A DNA stretch of 64,000 bases from Clostridium grantii DSM 8605 (GCF_900129965.1 NZ_FQXM01000012.1:62001-126000); one strand, 5' to 3'; positions 43,360-52,558 are shown, counted from the first letter of the stretch. A program made the numbers and translations. The notes: generated from the sequence alone by a model not told the origin.

Positions 43360-43370
43360 AATTCTTCACC

Positions 43371-44036
43371 TTACATTCTATAATTTATATTATTCTTTAT
43401 ATGTTTTACAATAAATTCAACAACTTCTTCAATATTCATATTTGTAGAATCTATTTCAATAGCATCTGCAGCTTTTGTAAGAGGATTAATCTCTCTATTA
43501 GAATCAATGTAATCTCTTTTAATAATAGTTTCTAATAACTCCCGATAATCCACTTCAATCCCTTTTTCAATCAACTCATCATATCTACGCTTTGCTCTTT
43601 CATCAGCGGTAGCATTTAAATAGAATTTAAAATTAGAATCTTTTAAAACAACAGTCCCAATATCTCTTCCATCCATTATTACATTAAATTTTTGAGCCAT
43701 CTTTTGTTGAAGAAAAACTAATTTATCCCTTACTTCTTTAATAGCAGCATAATTTGACACGTTATTGCTTATTGTCGGTAATGTTAATTCGTCATTTACA
43801 TCTTCACCGTTTAATATAAGTCTATCCTTTTTAAAATACATATCAGTGTCATCAAGTAGTTTCTGCAATTTTTCTACTTCAAAAGGCTCAATATTTTTTG
43901 TTAATGCTAAAAGAGTTATCGCTCTATACATTGAACCTGTATTTATATATATTAAATCAAATTCTTTTGCTACAAGCTTTGCTATAGTACTTTTACCCGC
44001 TCCAGCAGGTCCATCAATTGCTACAGTTATTCTCAC
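43371..44036 (-). CDS. cmk: Cytidylate kinase
   Basis: 221 residues, GTG start after AAAGGACGG. P-loop VAIDGPAGAGKSTIAKLVAKEF, NTGSMYRAITLLAL, the CMP-specific insertion GEDVNDELTLPTISNNVSNYA, DGRDIGTVVLKDSNFKFYLNATADERAKRRYDEL. It phosphorylates CMP/dCMP. Operon with the gene before (flavoprotein, 88 bases) is possible, and with ispH-rpsA is likely. Confidence 0.96.
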   Translation of the reverse strand: MRITVAIDGPAGAGKSTIAKLVAKEFDLIYINTGSMYRAITLLALTKNIEPFEVEKLQKLLDDTDMYFKKDRLILNGEDVNDELTLPTISNNVSNYAAIKEVRDKLVFLQQKMAQKFNVIMDGRDIGTVVLKDSNFKFYLNATADERAKRRYDELIEKGIEVDYRELLETIIKRDYIDSNREINPLTKAADAIEIDSTNMNIEEVVEFIVKHIKNNINYRM

Positions 44037-44124
44037 TTTTAATCCGTCCTTTTCATAAGTCTCTAATTATACACTATTCTATATGAATCACAAAAATCCT
44101 TTAAATTTACAGATAAAATTTTAC

Positions 44125-45354
44125 TTAATCTAAGTTTGTTCCAGCTATATAACCTGTTGAGAAAGCAATTTGCAAATTAAATCCTCCTGTAAAAGCATCT
44201 ACATCAATTATCTCACCTGCAAAATATAAATTTTCCACCAATTTTGACTGCATAGTAGAAGGGTCAATTTCTTTTGTTGATACCCCTCCACGAGTAATTA
44301 TAGCTTCATCAATAGGTCTAAGTTTTTTTACATTCATTTCTAAATTCTGAAGAATATTCACTAAATTTGCTCTTTCTTCTTTTGTAATAGAGTTAACTTT
44401 TTTTGTTGCATCAATTCTTGAAAGTTCAATTATTGTATTAATAATTTTGCTAGGCAACAAATCATTTAATGAATTTTTAAAGTCTTTATTTAAATATTGA
44501 CTAAATATATCAACTAATTTATTATCTAACTCTTTTTCAGTATAATAGGGTTTTAAGTTTATTATGCACTTATATGAAGATTTATCATTAATAAATCGAC
44601 TTGCCTTTAAAACAATAGGGCCTGATACACCATAGTGAGTAAAAAGCATTTCTCCAAACTCAGCGAAAACTTTTTTATTTGTTTTTTTATCAACAACGGT
44701 AAAATCAACATTTTTAAGTGACAATCCTTGTAAATTTTTAACCCACTGATCTTCTAATTCTATAGGAATTAATGATGGAACTATATTTTCAAGATTATGC
44801 CCGCATTGTTTTGCCCATTTATAACCATCTCCAGTAGAGCCTGTTTGAGAATAAGATCTTCCACCTGTTGCTATTAGAAACTTATCCCCTTTAACTTCAT
44901 TTCCATTGGTTAAAAGAACTTTATGAACTCTATTATTTTTAACAATTAACTTATCTACTTTTGAATTCAACATAACATTTATATCATTATTTTTAATTTC
45001 TTTTTGTAAAATCTTAAGAATATCCGAAGATTTATCACTTTCCGGGAAAACTCTTCCCCCTCTTTCAACTTTCAAAGGAATTCCTTTTGAAACAAAAAAG
45101 TCCATTAAATCTTTATTCGTAAAGGAATATAAACTACTGTACAAAAAGTAAGGATTTCCTGGAATAAACTCAAAAAATTCGCTTATATCTTTGTCATTAG
45201 TTAAATTACATCTTCCTTTACCCGTAATAAATAGTTTTTTACCAAGTTTTTCGTTACTTTCTATTATTGTAACGCTATTGTTTTTATTTTCACTTGCTTT
45301 AATAGCCGCCATCATACCAGAAGGGCCACCACCAATAATTATTATTTTATTCAT
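44125..45354 (-). CDS. HI0933/YhiN-family flavoprotein
   Basis: 409 residues. N-terminal FAD dinucleotide fold IIIGGGPSGMMAAIKASE, then GKKLFITGKGRCNLTND, a mid-domain with FATGGRSYSQTGSTGDGYKWA-like LIATGGRSYSQTGSTGDGY and the C-terminal ITRGGVSTKEIDPSTMQSKLVENLYFAGEIIDVDAFTGGFNLQIAFSTG. All family signatures are intact. Members are annotated as aminoacetone oxidase-like or NAD(P)/FAD oxidoreductases; the true substrate is unclear. Usually found near cmk in clostridia, as here. Confidence 0.88.
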   Translation of the reverse strand: MNKIIIIGGGPSGMMAAIKASENKNNSVTIIESNEKLGKKLFITGKGRCNLTNDKDISEFFEFIPGNPYFLYSSLYSFTNKDLMDFFVSKGIPLKVERGGRVFPESDKSSDILKILQKEIKNNDINVMLNSKVDKLIVKNNRVHKVLLTNGNEVKGDKFLIATGGRSYSQTGSTGDGYKWAKQCGHNLENIVPSLIPIELEDQWVKNLQGLSLKNVDFTVVDKKTNKKVFAEFGEMLFTHYGVSGPIVLKASRFINDKSSYKCIINLKPYYTEKELDNKLVDIFSQYLNKDFKNSLNDLLPSKIINTIIELSRIDATKKVNSITKEERANLVNILQNLEMNVKKLRPIDEAIITRGGVSTKEIDPSTMQSKLVENLYFAGEIIDVDAFTGGFNLQIAFSTGYIAGTNLD

Positions 45355-45379
45355 ATAAACACCTCGATTTAGTTTGAAC

Positions 45380-45423
45380 GTAAATAATAAGTAAGAAACT
45401 TTAGCTCCTTACTTATTATTTAC
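45380..45423. terminator. Long perfect hairpin between regulator and flavoprotein genes
   Basis: GTAAATAATAAGTAAG (45380-45395) and CTTACTTATTATTTAC (45408-45423) form a 16-bp stem that reaches the regulator stop codon. There is no clean T-run after it, so it may act in RNA processing as well as termination. Confidence 0.55.
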
Positions 45424-46292
45424 TAATCTTCTTTTTTATAAGCATATACGTGATATTCTTCCCAAATATTTTCAAGTTCTTTAAATGTATTTGAAATTTT
45501 CTCTTTTTCTCTTAATCCAACAGCTACTATTAGTGCATTTATAATACTAAGCGGTGCAACTAATGAATCTACAAATGAAGCCATATTACTTTGCGCAATT
45601 AATGTATAATCAGCTTTTGCAGCAAGTGGTGATAAAAGGCTATCCGTTATTGCAACAATTTTAGTTCCTTTTGTTTTGGCATAAGATAAAGCCTCAATTG
45701 TTCTTACTGCATATCTTGGAAAGCCTATGCCAATAACTAAATCTTCATCTGTTATATTTATCATTTGCTCAAATATATCACTGATACCTAATTGAACTAC
45801 TTGGACGTTATCTAAAATAAGATTTAAATAAAAACCCAAGAAATCAGCTAGTGCAGTAGAACTTCTAAGTCCAATAATATAAATCTTCCTAGAAGAAAAA
45901 ATTCTATTAATAACACTTTCAAAAGTTTTATGATTAATCTTCTCAAGGGTAGCACGAATATTATCCATATCTGCTTTAAGAACCCCTTTTAAAGCATTTT
46001 CTTGATTTATCAAATTATCTGATAATTCAATTCTTTGAACAGTAGTCAATTTTGTCTTTATTAATTCTTGCAAAGCCTTCTGAAGTTTTGGATATCCACT
46101 GAAATCAAGTTCAATAGCAAATCTTACTACTGTTGATTCACTGACCCCTACTGTGGTACCTAGCTTAGCAGCAGTCATAAAAGCCGCTTTATCGTAATGT
46201 TTTAGAATATATTCTGCAATTAATTTTTGTCCCTTACTTAGTTTGGGAAATCGCATTTGAATATTAAGCATTAAATCTTTATCTTCACTCAT
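45423..46292 (-). CDS. MurR/RpiR-family transcriptional regulator
   Basis: 289 residues, AAGGAA before the ATG. N-terminal HTH_6 domain (LSKGQKLIAEYILKHYDKAAFMTAAKLGTTVGVSESTVVRFAIELDFSGYPKLQKAL) and a C-terminal SIS sugar-isomerase domain (IYIIGLRSSTALADFLGFYL, DLVIGIGFPRYAVRTIEALSYAKTKGTKIVAITDS). Such regulators sense phosphosugars and control sugar or cell-wall recycling genes. No such genes are adjacent here, so its targets lie elsewhere. Confidence 0.9.
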   Translation of the reverse strand: MSEDKDLMLNIQMRFPKLSKGQKLIAEYILKHYDKAAFMTAAKLGTTVGVSESTVVRFAIELDFSGYPKLQKALQELIKTKLTTVQRIELSDNLINQENALKGVLKADMDNIRATLEKINHKTFESVINRIFSSRKIYIIGLRSSTALADFLGFYLNLILDNVQVVQLGISDIFEQMINITDEDLVIGIGFPRYAVRTIEALSYAKTKGTKIVAITDSLLSPLAAKADYTLIAQSNMASFVDSLVAPLSIINALIVAVGLREKEKISNTFKELENIWEEYHVYAYKKED

Positions 46293-46481
46293 AGATTTAT
46301 TCCTTCCGTTAGTAAAAATACATGAAATTTTTATTTCATTTTATCATTTAATGAATAATTATTCAACCTAATATTTCATATTTATCTTTTTTATTTTCAA
46401 AAATCCTTAAAATTTGGTTGTTTTTATGGTTTTTTTTATATTCAAATGCAAGATTCAAAAATTATAATTTCGTTAAAATTT

Positions 46482-47195
46482 TTAAATGCTATTAATATAG
46501 CTTAATTCATCTAAAGTTAAATTACGCCATTTACCAAGTTCTAAATTGTGTAAATGTATATCCCCTACTGAAATTCTTTGAAGTTCTAACACTGGATGGC
46601 CTATAATTTCACACATCTTTCTTATTTGTCTGTTTTTGCCTTCTGTAATAACAATTTTAACTCTACAATTTCCATTTGATAATACCTTTATAATCTTAAA
46701 CTGAGATTTTTGAGTCACATATCCTCCTATATCTACTCCATTCATAAATTGATTAATTTTTTTCATATCAGGAGTGCCTTTTATTACAGCAATATATGTT
46801 TTTTCAATCTTTTTTCTAGGGTGAATTATTTTATTATAAATATCTCCATCATTTGTAAGAAGTATTAATCCCGATGAATTATAATCCAATCTTCCAATAG
46901 GATATATTCTTTCTTCAACATTTACTAAATCTAAAATAGTTTTTCTATTCTTTTCATCTTTAACAGTGCAAACGTACCCTACTGGTTTATTTAAAGCAAC
47001 ATAAACTTTTCTATCTTCAACTTTTATAAGCTTATCATCCACATAAACCTGATCCACCTCAGTATCTACCTTATAACCTAATTCTTTTATCACTTCAGAA
47101 TTAACCTTAACTCTTCCTTCTAAAATAATTCCTTCTGCACTACGCCTAGACGAAACCCCACAATGAGCCATGTATTTTTGTAATCTATCAATCAT
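46482..47195 (-). CDS. RsuA/RluB-family pseudouridine synthase
   Basis: The ATG at 47195 (MIDRLQKYMAHCGVSS) has AAAGGAG upstream; the frame runs on to 47228. 237 residues. S4 domain (RLQKYMAHCGVSSRRSAEGIILEGRVKVN) followed by the catalytic domain with GRLDYNSSGLILLTNDGD (catalytic Asp) and EGKNRQIRKMCEIIGHPV. It likely makes a 23S rRNA pseudouridine (RluB position), but RsuA-type specificity cannot be excluded. Confidence 0.9.
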   Translation of the reverse strand: MIDRLQKYMAHCGVSSRRSAEGIILEGRVKVNSEVIKELGYKVDTEVDQVYVDDKLIKVEDRKVYVALNKPVGYVCTVKDEKNRKTILDLVNVEERIYPIGRLDYNSSGLILLTNDGDIYNKIIHPRKKIEKTYIAVIKGTPDMKKINQFMNGVDIGGYVTQKSQFKIIKVLSNGNCRVKIVITEGKNRQIRKMCEIIGHPVLELQRISVGDIHLHNLELGKWRNLTLDELSYINSI

Positions 47196-47362
47196 TTTTT
47201 TCTCCTTTATTTGTTTTGCTAAACACATTATAATACATAATTCAAAATTTTAAAATTAAATTCCACAATATATAAAAGCTTTCTCAATTAAAAAGCTTTT
47301 ATTGTATTATAAACAAACAAGTGTTATAGTATTATTGGAAATTTATATAAAGGAGAATTATT

Positions 47363-48499
47363 ATGTTGAATTATGAATTAGTAGCAACCGCTGCTTTCGG
47401 ACTTGAAGCTTTGGTTTCCAAAGAATTAAAACGACTTGGTTTTAAAGATATGCTTGTTGAAAATGGAAGAATAACATATAAATCAGATGCAGAAGGAATT
47501 TGCAATTCAAATCTTTGGTTAAGATGTGCCGATAGAGTTTTTATTAAACTTGCTGAATTTGAAGCTTTATCATTTGAAGAATTATTCCAAGGAGTAAAAA
47601 AAATAGAATGGAATAAAATTCTAAAAGAAGATAGTAGTATAATTGTAAATGCAAAATCAGTTAAATCTCAATTATTTTCTTTGTCTGATATTCAATCAAT
47701 ATCTAAAAAAGCAATTATTGAAAAATTAAAATTGAAATATGATAAAGAAATTTTTGATGAATCCGGGGACACTTATCCTATTCTTATTTCAATTTTACAA
47801 GATAAAGTTCTAGTTTTATTAGATACTTCTGGAGTTGGTTTACATAAACGTGGCTATAGAGAAAAAGGTAATGAAGCTCCTTTAAAAGAAACTCTAGCTG
47901 CTGCTTTAGTAATTTTAAGTAATTGGCGATATTCTTCCACTTTTATCGACCCTTTATGCGGTTCTGGAACTATTCCTATTGAAGCAGCTCTTATAGCAAG
48001 AAACATAGCTCCTGGAATTAACAGACGATTCATTTGTGAAAAGTGGGAACATATTACTTCGCCAGAAATTTGGAAAAAGGTTAGAAAAGATGCTTATGAT
48101 AAAATTTACTATGATAAAGACTTCGATATAATGGGTTATGATATAGATGAAAGAAGTATTAAAATCGCAAGAGAAAATGCTGAAAAAGCTGGTGTTGATG
48201 ATACAATTCACTTTCAACAAAGACCTGTGTGTGAGTTAAGCACCCAAAGCAAATACGGCACAATTGTTACTAATCCACCTTATGGCGAAAGATTAAATGA
48301 TGAATTTGAAGTTGAAGAATTATATAGTGAAATGGGTAGTATTTTTAAGAAATTAGATACTTGGTCATATAATATAATTACTTCTTATGAAGATTTCCAA
48401 ATCAAATTTGGAAGAAGATCATCAAAAAATAGAAAGTTATATAATGGTAGGTTAAGATGCTACTATTATCAGTATGAAGGGCCAAAACCTAAAAGATAA
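47363..48499 (+). CDS. Class I SAM-dependent 23S rRNA methyltransferase, RlmL/YpsC type
   Basis: 378 residues, AAAGGAG before ATG. N-terminal THUMP region (VATAAFGLEALVSKELKRLGF...RVFIKLAEFEA), then GLHKRGYREKGNEAPLKETLAAALV, motif I FIDPLCGSGTIPIEAALIA, GYDIDERSIKIARENAEKAGV and motif IV TNPPYGERL. It should methylate N2 of a 23S rRNA guanine. Divergent from the pseudouridine synthase gene, so two rRNA modifiers share an intergenic region. Confidence 0.93.
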   Translation: MLNYELVATAAFGLEALVSKELKRLGFKDMLVENGRITYKSDAEGICNSNLWLRCADRVFIKLAEFEALSFEELFQGVKKIEWNKILKEDSSIIVNAKSVKSQLFSLSDIQSISKKAIIEKLKLKYDKEIFDESGDTYPILISILQDKVLVLLDTSGVGLHKRGYREKGNEAPLKETLAAALVILSNWRYSSTFIDPLCGSGTIPIEAALIARNIAPGINRRFICEKWEHITSPEIWKKVRKDAYDKIYYDKDFDIMGYDIDERSIKIARENAEKAGVDDTIHFQQRPVCELSTQSKYGTIVTNPPYGERLNDEFEVEELYSEMGSIFKKLDTWSYNIITSYEDFQIKFGRRSSKNRKLYNGRLRCYYYQYEGPKPKR

Positions 48500-48505
48500 T
48501 TTAAC

Positions 48506-48546
48506 AAAAACGGTATATCCTCATAAAAGAAGAGTTACCGTTTTTT
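48506..48546. terminator. Terminator between methyltransferase and ndk
   Basis: AAAAACGGTA (48506-48515) pairs with TACCGTTTTT (48536-48545), T-run TTTTTTT. Convergent genes share it. Confidence 0.7.
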
Positions 48547-48551
48547 TGCAT

Positions 48552-48950
48552 TTAAAACCAAATTTTTATTTCTCTTTCCGCACTTTCTTTACAATCAGAA
48601 GCATGAACTAGATTTCTTGTTTTACTTTCTCCGTACATATATCTTATAGTTCCCATTGCCGCTTCTTTAGGGTCTGTTTTCCCATTTATATTTCTAACTT
48701 GCTGAATTGCATCTTCCCCCTCTATGATAATGGAACAAATAGGTCCTTCCAGGAAATATCTTTCTAAATCTTTAAAGTAAGGTTTTGTAATATGTTCTTT
48801 ATAATGAAAATCTATTAAATTTAAATCCGGGTCTACTATCTTTAGCTGAATAATTTCTAAATCTTTTTCTTCATACATAGATAGTATCTTTCCAATTAAT
48901 CTTCTTTTTACTCCATCTGGCTTAATCAATACCAAAGTTCTTTCTTTCAT
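48552..48950 (-). CDS. ndk: Nucleoside diphosphate kinase
   Basis: 132 residues from the ATG at 48950 (MKERTLVLIKPDGVKR); the frame is open to 49037, but only the internal start fits the family. Active-site His is in RNLVHASD near residue 115; RYFLEGPICSIIIEG, and GTIRYMYGESKT are standard. It balances NTP pools. Many clostridia lack ndk, so its presence is mildly informative. AAGGGATAAT is the ribosome binding site. Confidence 0.95.
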   Translation of the reverse strand: MKERTLVLIKPDGVKRRLIGKILSMYEEKDLEIIQLKIVDPDLNLIDFHYKEHITKPYFKDLERYFLEGPICSIIIEGEDAIQQVRNINGKTDPKEAAMGTIRYMYGESKTRNLVHASDCKESAEREIKIWF

Positions 48951-49156
48951 TATTATCCCTTCTTTCTTAAATTTAGTTTTTAAATTGTGAAACAATTCTA
49001 ACAATTTATTATACCCTATATTAATAAGTATTAGCAATAAATGGTTTTAATAATCAATATTATAATTTTTTTCCCATAAATTTAAATATCCCTTGTTAAA
49101 ATGGGAATAATATAAAAATAAATTTGTTTATCTCAAATATGAAAGGAGAACTAAAA

Positions 49157-49375
49157 TTGAAAATTGTTAAAATCAGAAAAAATAATGACGGTGATATAAC
49201 TAATGTTATGAATGAGCAAGGTGAAGTTTTACCTTTAACCAAAGCAGTTGCTTTGGCTAAAGCTGGAGAAATTTGTTGTGTTACTGTTACAAAGAACCGT
49301 AATGGAGTGGAAGTATTAGACTCAACATTTAGAAGTGCTCGTGAGGATAGATTAGAAAATCTCCCTGAATTTTAG
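49157..49375 (+). CDS. DUF3892-type small protein
   Basis: TTG 49157 follows AAAGGAGA; the frame opens at ATG 49124 but the strong site lies inside that stretch. 72 residues: MKIVKIRKNNDGDITNVMNEQGEVLPL, then KAVALAKAGEICCVTVTKNRNGVEVLDS and ENLPEF. The pattern fits DUF3892, a small beta-rich family of unknown function common in clostridia. Single gene with its own terminator. Confidence 0.75.
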   Translation: MKIVKIRKNNDGDITNVMNEQGEVLPLTKAVALAKAGEICCVTVTKNRNGVEVLDSTFRSAREDRLENLPEF

Positions 49376-49433
49376 CTTTTGATTTATTATTATAGGGATA
49401 GCTATATCAAGTACTAAACTTAACTTTTAATAT

Positions 49434-49475
49434 ATAACCAGTATACAAAATGTATATTGGTTATATTTTTTATTT
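49434..49475 (+). terminator. Terminator of the DUF3892 gene
   Basis: ATAACCAGTATACA (49434-49447) pairs with TGTATATTGGTTAT (49451-49464), one G-T pair, then ATTTTTTATTTTTT. Confidence 0.8.
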
Positions 49476-49501
49476 TTTATGGATACTAATAAATTCTATT
49501 T

Positions 49502-49546
49502 TGTATCGATACATTTGCATTTAGAATAGAAAGGTATTATTATAAT
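49502..49546 (+). promoter_or_regulatory. Promoter and palindromic operator of the S component-aminotransferase pair
   Basis: The perfect 12-bp palindrome TGTATCGATACA (49502-49513) touches the -35 element TTGCAT (49515-49520); 17 bases later is TATTAT (49538-49543), overlapping TATAAT (49541-49546). A regulator at the palindrome would govern RNA polymerase access. No MocR/PdxR gene is in the window. Confidence 0.5.
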
Positions 49547-49574
49547 CATTAATACAAACAAGGGGGCGTTAATC

Positions 49575-50120
49575 TTGGAACAAAATTCAATAAATATAAA
49601 ACATAACAGCAAAGTAAAAGAGTTAACAATATCAGCTTTATCCATTGCTTTAGTTTTTGTAGCTACTACTTTTATTAATATAAGGCTACCTATTTCAGTT
49701 AACGGAGGTTTAATTCATTTAGGAAATACTATGTTATTTACCATTGCAATTGTATTTGGTAAGAAAAGAGGAGCTATTTCAGGAGCTTTTGGTATGGCAA
49801 TGTTTGATGTGTTTTCTGGGTGGGGACCTTGGGCACCCTTTACTTTTATAATTAGAGGTACTATGGGCTATATTATTGGCCACTTAGCTAATGATAAAAA
49901 TAGAAATGGAAACAGTTTATTTTGGAATATAGTAAGTATGCTTTTAGCAGGGTTATTTATGATTCCAGGATACTATATTACAGAAGGTCTTTTATACGGA
50001 AACTGGGTAGCTCCATTAACTTCTGTACCAGGTAATATAATTCAAAGTGTTTTCGGTATTATATTTGGATTGCCTTTATCTTCCGCTTTAATAAAAATTA
50101 AAATTAAAAATTTTATATAA
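49575..50120 (+). CDS. ECF transporter S component, HmpT/PdxU2-like
   Basis: 181 residues, TTG start after AAGGGGG. Six membrane helices with ELTISALSIALVFVATTFINIRLPISVNGGLIHLGNTMLFTIAIVFGKKRGAISGAFGMAMFDVFSGW, the COG4720-type pattern of S components for thiamine-precursor or vitamin B6 compounds. It ends 16 bases before a transaminase gene that resembles pyridoxamine-pyruvate transaminase, which favours a B6 vitamer as cargo. The EcfA/EcfT energising module is not in the window. Confidence 0.8.
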   Translation: MEQNSINIKHNSKVKELTISALSIALVFVATTFINIRLPISVNGGLIHLGNTMLFTIAIVFGKKRGAISGAFGMAMFDVFSGWGPWAPFTFIIRGTMGYIIGHLANDKNRNGNSLFWNIVSMLLAGLFMIPGYYITEGLLYGNWVAPLTSVPGNIIQSVFGIIFGLPLSSALIKIKIKNFI

Positions 50121-50136
50121 ATAGGAGTTGAATATA

Positions 50137-51276
50137 TTGAACAAAACATTAATAATGACACCGGGACCTACCTACGTAAATGAGGAAGTTAGATTAGCTA
50201 TGGCACAACCAATAACAAATCCTGATTTAGACATGAATTTTTACGAATTCTACAAAGATACCTGTGGAAAATTAAAAGAATTGATGAAAACAAAGGAAGA
50301 CGTTCTTATTCTATCAGGAGAAGCTATTCTTGGACTAGAAGCTGCCTGTGCTTCTTTAATCGAACCAAGGGACAAAGTATTATGCATAGATAATGGTATT
50401 TTTGGCAAAGGCTTTGGTGATTTTGCAAAAATATATAATGGTGATGTTACTTATTACAAAGGAGATTACCGAAAATCTATTGACGTTGAAAAATTAGAGG
50501 AATTTCTTAAAACCAACCATGACTTTAAAATAGCAACTATAGTTCATTGTGAAACTCCATCCGGAATCACTAATCCAGTAAATCTTATTTGTCCTCTTCT
50601 AAAAAAATATGGCATTATAAGTATAGTAGATTCAGTTTCCGCAATTGCTGGAGAAAATATTGAAGTGGATAACTGGGAAATGGACATTGTAATTGGTGGT
50701 ACTCAAAAATGTCTTTCTGCCCCTCCCGGTCTTACTTTTTTAAGTATTAGTCAACTTGCTTGGCATAAAATTCTTAATAGAAACAGTCCTATTCTTTCTT
50801 TTTATGCTAATTTATCTATTTGGAAAAATTGGTACAAAGAAAAATGGTTCCCCTATACCCAACCAATAAGTGATATTTACGCCTTAAATAAAGCGGTGGA
50901 ATTAGCTTTAAAAGATGATATTTTACTAACAAGACATGAATCACTGGGTAAAGCGGTTAGAGAAAGCTTTCATCATTGCGGCCTTGAACTTTATGCATTA
51001 AATGGGTTTTCAAATACTGTTACCACAGTTAATATTCCAGAAGGTATCACTTATGATACACTTTTTAATGAAATGATTACCGATCATAGCATAATGATAG
51101 CAGGGGGATTGGATTTTTTAAAAGATAAAGTTTTTAGAATTGGTCACATGGGTGAAAATTGTAGGGAAGATAAGCTTTATCTTGTATTTAAAGCTTTAAA
51201 TACAATCTTTATAAAAAATAACATACCGCTAGAAGATGAACTGCATAAAACATTTATTAATAAAGTTAATTCATAA
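50137..51276 (+). CDS. Class V aminotransferase, pyridoxamine-pyruvate transaminase-like
   Basis: TTG 50137 is favoured over TTG 50128, which directly abuts AGGAG. 379 residues. Fold-type I PLP enzyme of the alanine-glyoxylate group: TPGPTYVNEEVRLAM, SGEAILGLEAACASLIEPRDKV, HCETPSGITNP, IVDSVSAIAG and GGTQKCLSAPPGLTF with the family Lys position. Stretches such as LGLEAA-ASLI, GKGFG, TPSG-NP, KCL-APPGLT and RIGHMG agree with what I remember of Mesorhizobium pyridoxamine-pyruvate transaminase, an enzyme that uses pyridoxamine as substrate. Together with the upstream S component it forms a likely B6 salvage operon. Confidence 0.75.
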   Translation: MNKTLIMTPGPTYVNEEVRLAMAQPITNPDLDMNFYEFYKDTCGKLKELMKTKEDVLILSGEAILGLEAACASLIEPRDKVLCIDNGIFGKGFGDFAKIYNGDVTYYKGDYRKSIDVEKLEEFLKTNHDFKIATIVHCETPSGITNPVNLICPLLKKYGIISIVDSVSAIAGENIEVDNWEMDIVIGGTQKCLSAPPGLTFLSISQLAWHKILNRNSPILSFYANLSIWKNWYKEKWFPYTQPISDIYALNKAVELALKDDILLTRHESLGKAVRESFHHCGLELYALNGFSNTVTTVNIPEGITYDTLFNEMITDHSIMIAGGLDFLKDKVFRIGHMGENCREDKLYLVFKALNTIFIKNNIPLEDELHKTFINKVNS

Positions 51277-51309
51277 AATTTAAAACCCAGCTAAGCTGGG
51301 TTTTAAATT
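51277..51309. terminator. Bidirectional terminator between transaminase and acetyltransferase genes
   Basis: AATTTAAAACCCAGC (51277-51291) and GCTGGGTTTTAAATT (51295-51309) form a 15-bp stem with a three-base loop, running into the stop codon of the minus-strand gene. Confidence 0.85.
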
Positions 51310-51800
51310 ATTTTTTCACTTCTTTTTTCCATCAAATATACATCATGCCATCTTCCATCTTTCATTCTACCTAATTTTTCTCTATAACCAACTTCTCTAA
51401 AACCCACACTTCTATGCAAAGATAAGCTTCCTATATTTTCTTTAATAATAGTTGATTGAAGAGTCCAAATTCCTACTTGCTCAGAAGCTTTAATAACACT
51501 TTCCAATAATTTCTTTCCAACTCCCAAACCTCTATATTTACTACATACATATATACTTATTTCCGCTACACCACTATATACTATTCTATTAGAAGTTGAT
51601 CTCAATGCTACCCAGCCTATAACCTGATCATTGTAAACAGCAACTAGCCTACAACTCTTTAAATTGGCAGAATCCCATTCTTCCCAATTAGGCAATTCAC
51701 TTTGAAAAGTTGAAATTCCTGTTTTTATACCATCCAAATATATTTTTGAAACACTTTCCCAGTGATTATATTTCATATCCTCAATAATATACTCCATCAT
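51303..51800 (-). CDS. GNAT acetyltransferase, phosphinothricin/methionine sulfoximine type
   Basis: 165 residues; two adjacent ATG (51800, 51797) follow GGAGGT. Pattern of the Pat/MnaT group: IYLDGIKTGISTFQSELPNWEEWD, VIGWVALRSTSNRIVYSGVAEISIYVCSKYRGLGVGKKLLESVI (acetyl-CoA loop YRGLGVG) and NIGSLSLHRSVGFREVGYREKLGRMKDGRWHDVYLMEK. Members acetylate phosphinothricin-like amino acid analogues or methionine derivatives. Monocistronic. Confidence 0.88.
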   Translation of the reverse strand: MMEYIIEDMKYNHWESVSKIYLDGIKTGISTFQSELPNWEEWDSANLKSCRLVAVYNDQVIGWVALRSTSNRIVYSGVAEISIYVCSKYRGLGVGKKLLESVIKASEQVGIWTLQSTIIKENIGSLSLHRSVGFREVGYREKLGRMKDGRWHDVYLMEKRSEKII

Positions 51801-51908
51801 ACCTCCATTAAAAAATAACTGAATTTTCTCTTATTAAAACAACAAGGCTGTATAATTATATATTATTTAATAGCTTTTTAATAGTAAATTTTATTTAACA
51901 TACTAAAT

Positions 51909-52406
51909 TCAAGATAAAATTCTATTTTTGAGTTTAAAATAAATACTTAATGTTTCTGTAATTGCGCAATATTTATCTACTAAGCAAACTACTATTGATT
52001 CTCTGTAAAAGGGTGGAACCATTGTTAATGGAAACATATGTTTAACTATTATATCTTTTTCAATTTTATTTAATTCCAGCAATTTAGCTGCATTTCCTAA
52101 AGCTATTTTAGGGTGTAAAAATCCATGCATTCCATCATCAAGTTTTGTGGTATGCCAATCGTATAAAAACAAATCATGCAATAATCCACCTATAGCCGCT
52201 GATTTATAATTAAATCCTAGTAATTTGCATATTTTATAGCTTTTCATAGATACATTTATACTATGCTCATAACAACTAATAACGCTATGATGTTTAAAAT
52301 CACGCATCTTTTGTACTTGAACACTATTAATAATATGTGCAACACATTCATTGTATTCTTTTAAATCATCACTCAATTGACACTCCTTGTTTGGTGCATT
52401 TCTCAT
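51909..52406 (-). CDS. HD-domain phosphohydrolase
   Basis: 165 residues, AAGGAG before the ATG. HD residues are spread as HHSVISCYEHSINVSMKSYKI, GLLHDLFLYDWH (metal HD pair), GFLHPKIALGNAAKLLELN and VCLVDKYCAITET. The order H...HD...D is the HD superfamily metal site. Substrate is unknown; this short clostridial form is often annotated only as HD family protein. Single gene between lon and the acetyltransferase. Confidence 0.85.
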   Translation of the reverse strand: MRNAPNKECQLSDDLKEYNECVAHIINSVQVQKMRDFKHHSVISCYEHSINVSMKSYKICKLLGFNYKSAAIGGLLHDLFLYDWHTTKLDDGMHGFLHPKIALGNAAKLLELNKIEKDIIVKHMFPLTMVPPFYRESIVVCLVDKYCAITETLSIYFKLKNRILS

Positions 52407-52489
52407 GAAATAATCTCCTTGTGTAATGTATTAAAATCGATATTCTTAATTTATGCTTTATACTAATTATTATACCATTCACTTCTTTA

Positions 52490-52531
52490 AAAACAAAAAA
52501 ACCAGAAAAATTTTTCTAGTTTTTTTGTTTT
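52490..52531 (-). terminator. Terminator of lon
   Basis: An A/T-rich stem, AAACAAAAAAACCAGAAAAA facing TTTTTCTAGTTTTTTTGTTT (52491-52530), one mismatch, ending in T-rich sequence on the minus strand. Confidence 0.6.
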
Positions 52532-52558
52532 ATTCTTTATTTAAAGTCTATTACATTA

